The position numbers and the translations under genes are program-made. Shown here in pieces: positions 59,567 through 64,000 of a DNA stretch of 64,000 nt; within the stretch, counting starts at the first letter, position 1; each line of letters starts with the position of its first letter. Source of the DNA: Sphingobium herbicidovorans (GTDB lineage Bacteria; Pseudomonadota; Alphaproteobacteria; Sphingomonadales; Sphingomonadaceae); contig NZ_CP020538.1 of NCBI RefSeq assembly GCF_002080435.1, forward strand, positions 868,001-932,000, given 5' to 3'. The notes below the pieces were generated by a model. The model saw only the letters and a program-made list of their open reading frames with translations. It ran no database searches and was not told the origin of the DNA.

Positions 59567-61738
59567 ATGAGTTCGCGCGCCCGTGTCATCCTGCTGAACG
59601 CCGCCCTGGGGCCGCTCGACTATCGCGTGCCGCACGGGATGGCCGTCCAGCCTGGCAGCATCGTCGTCGCGCCGCTTGGCCCTCGCCAGATCGTCGGCGT
59701 CGTGTGGGAAGAAGACGCCTTCCCCGATGTCGAGACGGTCGGCGACAACCGCCTGCGCAACATCGTGGGCCTTGTCGATGCGCCGCCGGTCCCCGAAACG
59801 GTCCGCCGCCTGATCGAATGGACCGCGGACTATTATCTCGCGCCAATCGCCGCCGTTCTGCGGATGACGCTTGCTTCGATGAGCGCGCTTGAGGGCGCGC
59901 GCACCGTCATCGAATATCGCGCGACCGGCGACCTGCCCGACCGCATGACCGACCAGCGCGAACAGGCGATGGAGCGTGTCGGCGAGCGGCAGGGGCTGAT
60001 CCGCGAACTCGCCCTGATCGGCGGGGTCAGCGACGCGGTGATCCGCGGCCTCGTCAAGGCAGGCGCGTTCGAAGCCGTCGAAGTCAGCATCGACACACCC
60101 TATCCAGTGCCGGACCCTGACCATGCCCCACCCGTCCTGTCCAACAAACAGGCCGCCGCCGCCGCGCAGTTCGTGCGGGCGGTGCAGGCCCGCGACTTCG
60201 CCCCCTTCCTGCTGGACGGCGTCACCGGGTCGGGCAAGACGGAAGTCTATTTCGAAGCCATCGCCGCCGCCATCCGCCAGCGCCGCCAGACCCTTGTCCT
60301 CCTGCCCGAAATAGCGCTGACAGAGCCGTTCCTCGAACGGTTCGAAAAGCGGTTCGGCACGGCGCCCATCAGCTGGCACAGCGGCCTGCGCCAGTCCGAA
60401 CGCCGCCGCGCCTGGCGCGCGATCGCATCGGGCGAGGCGTCCGTCGTCGTCGGCGCGCGCTCCGCCCTATTCCTCCCCTACCCCAATCTCGGCCTGATCG
60501 TGGTCGATGAAGCGCATGAAGCGAGCTTCAAGCAGGAGGATGGCGTCCATTATCACGCCCGCGACGTGGCGGTGATGCGCGGCCTGATCGAAAAATTCCC
60601 GGTCATCCTCGCGTCCGCGACCCCCGCCATAGAGACGCGGCATCAGGTTGAACTCGGCCGCTATCAGGAAATCAAACTCCCCTCGCGCTTTGGCGGCGCG
60701 GAAATGCCGGGCATCGAAAGCGTCAACCTTCTCACCGATCCGCCGGAACGCGGGCGCTGGATCGCCCCGCCGCTCGTCAAGGCGATTGATGAGACGATGG
60801 AAAAGGGCGAACAAAGCCTCCTCTTCCTCAATCGCCGCGGCTACGCGCCGCTCACCCTCTGCCGCCATTGCGGCTATCGTTTCCAGTGCCCCAACTGCAC
60901 TGCCTGGATGGTCGAACACCGCCTGACGAAGCGTCTCGCCTGCCATCATTGCGGCCATGTGATCCCGTCCCCCCGCTTCTGCCCCGACTGCAAGGAGGAA
61001 GACAGCCTGGTCGCCTGTGGCCCCGGCGTCGAACGGATCGCTGACGAGGTAAAGGCGCTCTGGCCGCAGGCGCGTATCGCCATCGTCACGTCCGACACGC
61101 TCTGGTCGCCCGCCAAGGTCGCCGAATTCGTGAAGTCGGTGGAGGCCGGGGCAATCGACATCATCGTCGGCACCCAGCTGGTAACCAAGGGCTATCATTT
61201 CCCCAACCTGACGCTGGTCGGCGTGATCGACGCGGACCTGGGGCTGGAGGGCGGCGACCTGCGCGCGTCCGAACGCACCTTCCAGCAGATCGTGCAGGTC
61301 GCTGGCCGCGCCGGTCGCGGCCAAAAGCCCGGCCGCGTCTTCATCCAGACCCGTATGCCCGAAGCGGAAGTCATACAGGCGCTGATGGCAGGCGATTCGG
61401 AACGCTTCTACAAAGTCGAAACCGAAAACCGCCGCCGCGCCAACGCCCCGCCCTTCGGCCGCTTCGCCGCGATCATCGTCTCCAGCGAGGATGCCGACGA
61501 AGCCGCGCAAGTCGCGCGCATGATAAGCAAGTCCGCGCCCCAGATCGACGGCATGCGCGTCTATGGCCCCGCGCCCGCGCCGCTTTCCGTCCTGCGCGGC
61601 CGCCACCGCCACCGCCTGCTGATCCACGCCACGCGGGCGATGGACGTTCAGGCCGCGATCCGCGAATGGCTGGGCAAACTCAGCTGGAAATCGGGCACCC
61701 GCGTCGCCGTGGACGTCGATCCCTACAGCTTCATGTGA
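59567..61738 (+). CDS. priA: primosomal protein N' (replication restart helicase)
   Basis: 723 residues from the ATG at 59567 (a GTG at 59522 gives 15 extra residues). The 3' DNA-binding N-domain, Walker A DGVTGSGKTEVYF (near 220), DEAH box VVDEAHEASFKQEDG (near 310), eight zinc-ligand cysteines in CRHCGYRFQCPNC and CHHCGH...CPDC (near 440-480), and motif V/VI GTQLVTKGYHFPNLTLVG and QVAGRAGRGQKPG are all present. It reloads the replisome at stalled forks. Confidence 0.96.
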   Translation: MSSRARVILLNAALGPLDYRVPHGMAVQPGSIVVAPLGPRQIVGVVWEEDAFPDVETVGDNRLRNIVGLVDAPPVPETVRRLIEWTADYYLAPIAAVLRMTLASMSALEGARTVIEYRATGDLPDRMTDQREQAMERVGERQGLIRELALIGGVSDAVIRGLVKAGAFEAVEVSIDTPYPVPDPDHAPPVLSNKQAAAAAQFVRAVQARDFAPFLLDGVTGSGKTEVYFEAIAAAIRQRRQTLVLLPEIALTEPFLERFEKRFGTAPISWHSGLRQSERRRAWRAIASGEASVVVGARSALFLPYPNLGLIVVDEAHEASFKQEDGVHYHARDVAVMRGLIEKFPVILASATPAIETRHQVELGRYQEIKLPSRFGGAEMPGIESVNLLTDPPERGRWIAPPLVKAIDETMEKGEQSLLFLNRRGYAPLTLCRHCGYRFQCPNCTAWMVEHRLTKRLACHHCGHVIPSPRFCPDCKEEDSLVACGPGVERIADEVKALWPQARIAIVTSDTLWSPAKVAEFVKSVEAGAIDIIVGTQLVTKGYHFPNLTLVGVIDADLGLEGGDLRASERTFQQIVQVAGRAGRGQKPGRVFIQTRMPEAEVIQALMAGDSERFYKVETENRRRANAPPFGRFAAIIVSSEDADEAAQVARMISKSAPQIDGMRVYGPAPAPLSVLRGRHRHRLLIHATRAMDVQAAIREWLGKLSWKSGTRVAVDVDPYSFM

Positions 61739-61752
61739 CGGCCTGAACGCCC

Positions 61753-61926
61753 ATGGAAAGCCCCTGCGTCAACATCTGCAAGCTGGACAAGGCAGGCCGC
61801 CTCTGCACCGGCTGCCGCCGCACCACCGACGAGATCAAGCGCTGGCGCGGCATGAGCAAGTCGCAGCGGCAAGCGATCATGGAGCGGCTGGGGCGACAGC
61901 GCGAAAACGAAACTGACTCTGACTGA
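61753..61926 (+). CDS. DUF1289 family small protein
   Basis: 57 residues: ESPCVNICKLDKAGRLCTGC followed by RRTTDEIKRWRGMSK, the DUF1289 pattern with four cysteines (C-x3-C-x9-C-x2-C) that may hold a metal or Fe-S centre. It begins 14 bp after priA and is likely co-transcribed. Function unknown. Confidence 0.88.
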   Translation: MESPCVNICKLDKAGRLCTGCRRTTDEIKRWRGMSKSQRQAIMERLGRQRENETDSD

Positions 61927-62089
61927 CCCCACATCGCTATAAGGCCTTCAGCAAGTCTATCGTCCCGTTGAAATACTCTGCCACCGTCCAGTGTGGACAA
62001 GCTGCCGGGCCGCTGACGACCAATAGCGGTCGCTGAGTGTGGCAAAGGTCGCCCCGTTGCGGTATTACTCAGATCAGTGCCACATCGCA

Positions 62090-62560
62090 TCATTTGAGGC
62101 GAGGGAACTTCAGAAATGGGCTCACTCGCTGCATAGTAGCGTCTGCCTCAAGCGTCGTACAAAGTTCCCGTCTCTCGGCCAGACAGTTTTCGGGGGCAGC
62201 AGGATCGTTAACCGCTATGATCTGCAGTTCTGCGTCTCCGCCAGCGCTATGTTTGGAAGACGCTCCGCCAAGGCTTACATATGATTGCTTACCTTTTTGA
62301 TTAATGATCTGGAAATACTTGAACCCTGCTACCTTACTGAGTTCTGCTGCCCGATAGAGTGCAATATTAAAAGCGCTGCCTTCCGGAGCCCTTCCATTGA
62401 CACCAGCTATTACTTTCCATGAATTTTGACCTATAGATTTATCTTTATACCCACCGAACATACCCCATCTTTGATATTTCACTTGGCGCACCTCTTGGGC
62501 TGACAAGGTGGACGGAACAGTAATTAGAACCATCACTGCAGCCGTTATCAAATATCGCAT
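62090..62560 (-). CDS. secreted CC0125/CC1285-like hypothetical protein, low GC
   Basis: 156 residues. A signal peptide (RYLITAAVMVLITVPSTLSA) precedes a domain with FGGYKDKSIGQNSWKVIAGV and IALYRAAELSKVAGFKYFQI, resembling the Caulobacter CC0125/CC1285-type lipoprotein family (no lipobox cysteine here). Codon use and GC content are visibly lower than in the neighbours (for example AAAAGTTATC-like, AT-rich codons), suggesting recent acquisition. The flanking 61927-62089 and 62561-62695 stretches hold no other gene. Confidence 0.65.
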   Translation of the reverse strand: MRYLITAAVMVLITVPSTLSAQEVRQVKYQRWGMFGGYKDKSIGQNSWKVIAGVNGRAPEGSAFNIALYRAAELSKVAGFKYFQIINQKGKQSYVSLGGASSKHSAGGDAELQIIAVNDPAAPENCLAERRELCTTLEADATMQRVSPFLKFPRLK

Positions 62561-62695
62561 GATATCCCCAATTTTTCAGTCATTTGGCCGTCTCGATTGG
62601 CCAACCCCTATCGTCAAATATCATCGGTAATTCTGGATTGCGACCCTTATCCAGTGACCCTAAGCGAACGGTCCGCTCTCCACCCAAAACAGCCC

Positions 62696-63760
62696 CTACC
62701 GCCCACCACCTTCTCGCTCCAGCAACGTCTTCTTCCGCTCAATCCCATAGGCATAGCCGCCCAACCCGCCGTCGCTCCGCAGCGCCCGGTGGCAGGGGAT
62801 CAGCACAGCCAGCCCATTGTCGCCACAAGCCGTCCCAGCCGCCCGCACCGCCCTCGGCCGCCCAATCGACGTCGCGATCTCGGCATAGCTACGCGTCTCG
62901 CCCGGCGGGATCGCGCGCAGGGCGGCCCACACCGCCTGCTGGAAAGCCGTCCCGCAAATATCGACCGGCAGGTCGAGCGGCCGCGTCGGCTCCTCGATCA
63001 ACCGCACCACCTGCGCCGCCAGCGCCTCCAACGCCGCGTCACCCGGCAATATCTCCGCCTTGGGAAAGCGCCGCCGCAACTCCGCCTCGCCCTCATCAAA
63101 GCTGATCCGGCACAACCCCTTCGCCGTGGCCGCGACCAGCACGGGACCGAGGCTCGACACCACCACCACATGGCGGATCGTGACGCCCCGCCCGCCATCT
63201 TTCCACGCGCTCGGCGTCATGCCCAAATGCCGCTTCGCATCCGCATAGGCGCGGCTCGGCGCATTATAACCCGCCTCATAGATCGCATCGGTGACGCTCT
63301 CGCCCTCCGCCAACGCCGCCTTCAGCCGCTCGGCGCGCAACGACCGCGCATAGGCGGCGGGGGTCAGCCCCGTCTCGCGCTTGAACAGGCGGTGGAAATG
63401 ATGCGGCGCATAGCCCGCATGGGCGGCGATCTCCTCCAGCGAAGGGAGCGTTTCAGCCGCGCCGATAAAGGCTTGCGCCGCCTCCACCGCCACGCGATCG
63501 CGCCCCACCTCGTCGGGCCGGCAGCGCAGGCAGGCGCGAAACCCCGCTGCCCGAGCCGCCGCCGGATCGGGCAGGAAGATCATATTTTCCCGCCGTGGAT
63601 GCCGCGCCGCGCAGCTTGGCTTGCAATAGATGCCGGTGGTCAGCACAGCGCCGACAAACCGCCCGTCCAGGCTGCGATCGCGGCGCATAAAGGCGTCCCA
63701 GCAAGCCTGGGCGTCCAAAGGTTGCTGCATCGAGGGGGCAATATCGCTCATCTGGTTCAT
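62696..63760 (-). CDS. ada: bifunctional DNA methyl-damage repair protein and activator
   Basis: 354 residues from the ATG at 63760 (ATGs upstream give an unlikely extension). The N-terminal phosphotriester domain holds the zinc cysteines in GIYCKPSCAARHP and ACLRCRPDE (near 47-90). The AraC-type HTH follows (LPSLEEIAAHAGYAPHHFHR, near 108) and the C-terminal MGMT domain carries LIPCHRAL (methyl acceptor Cys, near 322). It removes O6-methylguanine and phosphotriester methyls and activates its own regulon. Confidence 0.95.
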   Translation of the reverse strand: MNQMSDIAPSMQQPLDAQACWDAFMRRDRSLDGRFVGAVLTTGIYCKPSCAARHPRRENMIFLPDPAAARAAGFRACLRCRPDEVGRDRVAVEAAQAFIGAAETLPSLEEIAAHAGYAPHHFHRLFKRETGLTPAAYARSLRAERLKAALAEGESVTDAIYEAGYNAPSRAYADAKRHLGMTPSAWKDGGRGVTIRHVVVVSSLGPVLVAATAKGLCRISFDEGEAELRRRFPKAEILPGDAALEALAAQVVRLIEEPTRPLDLPVDICGTAFQQAVWAALRAIPPGETRSYAEIATSIGRPRAVRAAGTACGDNGLAVLIPCHRALRSDGGLGGYAYGIERKKTLLEREGGGR

Positions 63761-63852
63761 GCTTATGGAATAGCAGGGCTGCGGTGGCCAGCCTTCCCGC
63801 CACTTGCGCTCAAAGCAATTCCCCATTGCCTAAGTCCGGGCTTCGCATATGA

Positions 63853-64000
63853 ATGCGCCGGATCATGGTCGCCACGCTCCGCCGCCTCTGCCTTCTGCTT
63901 GCGCTCGCGCTGCCAACTGCGGCTTCTGCGGAACAGCAGGATATCGCCGCCGCCGCCCGTGGCGTGGTGCGCATCGCCATCGTCGCCACCGATGGCGCGG
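63853..64000 (+). CDS. N-terminus of a secreted trypsin-like serine protease (3' end outside window)
   Basis: The first 49 codons are present: MRRIMVATLRRLCLLLALAL, a signal peptide ending TAASA, then DIAAAARGVVRIAIVATDG, the start typical of alphaproteobacterial S1C trypsin-like peptidases. The catalytic residues lie beyond the window edge, so the call rests on the opening only. Confidence 0.6.
   Translation, partial: MRRIMVATLRRLCLLLALALPTAASAEQQDIAAAARGVVRIAIVATDGA

Noticed and set aside
60467..61627. A 386-codon minus-strand frame over priA
   Set aside because: Antisense shadow; priA motifs are intact on the plus strand.
62039..62284. An 81-codon plus-strand frame opposite the low-GC secreted protein
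   Set aside because: The opposite strand has a signal peptide and a family-like domain; this frame has neither.

Overview
The window is high-GC chromosomal DNA from an alphaproteobacterium, most likely a member of the Sphingomonadaceae (Sphingobium/Sphingomonas-like). The basis is gene content and style: paired PD40 proteins in a sugar locus, the HprK-related/PqqD-like/nucleotidyltransferase trio, a DUF2490 protein, the phoR-pstSCAB-phoU-phoB order, and the dispersed palindromic repeat CCGTTCGxxCTGAGCxTGTCGAAG that is common in sphingomonad genomes. No species is assigned.

Layout. 1-10.4 kb: a carbohydrate/polyol utilisation locus. It holds the end of a glycoside-hydrolase-like gene, two PD40 (TolB-like) secreted proteins, a FadR-type GntR regulator, glycerate 2-kinase, a seven-repeat FG-GAP propeller protein, a sugar-phosphate isomerase/epimerase, a GPH-type sugar symporter, an RpiB-like isomerase and a ribokinase-family kinase. 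The two operons diverge from a 150-bp region carrying a perfect TGGTAATACCA palindrome, a plausible operator. 10.5-13.9 kb: tRNA-Arg(CCT) and a housekeeping operon comF-grxC-nitrilase-DUF1178, plus a methyltransferase. 13.9-21.1 kb: an envelope-lipid region with two lipid kinases, a DUF2141 protein, LptF/LptG, a fatty acid desaturase and a GNAT protein that may be a bacterial ceramide synthase. 21.2-35.3 kb: mixed housekeeping (metallophosphoesterase, exonuclease III, A-type Fe-S protein, M23 peptidase, glnE-bcp-DUF455 operon, an orphan NepR-like small protein, neutral zinc peptidase, patatin plus 3-hydroxybutyrate dehydrogenase, an outer-membrane protein, M20 peptidase, GNAT).

35.3-38.0 kb: a translationally coupled trio (PqqD-like, HprK-related kinase, nucleotidyltransferase) preceded by a Tat-exported protein with a long leader. 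It looks like an incompletely described peptide/protein modification system. 38.0-45.5 kb: the complete phosphate-starvation regulon phoR-pstS-pstC-pstA-pstB-phoU-phoB, with phased Pho-box-like repeats before pstS. 45.5-49.5 kb: def, recR, fmt, truA, a queuosine precursor transporter and tRNA-Arg(TCT).

49.6-57.5 kb: a 7.9-kb integrative element inserted in the 3' end of tRNA-Arg(TCT), bounded by a 17-bp direct repeat. It appears decayed and locked. Its tyrosine integrase has lost the C-terminal catalytic half and is fused to a zinc-ribbon-like protein, a secreted protein is frameshifted at an A5 tract, a HigA-type antitoxin is frameshifted, and another gene lacks its 5' end. Intact cargo includes three tandem AlpA/excisionase-like regulators, a LamG-domain protein and a DUF5677 gene followed 10 bp later by a phosphoribosyltransferase-like gene.

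57.5-64 kb: host chromosome again (a 32-aa membrane peptide, ABM-domain protein, transaldolase-family aldolase, DUF2490 protein, priA, a DUF1289 protein, a low-GC secreted protein, ada, and the start of a trypsin-like protease).
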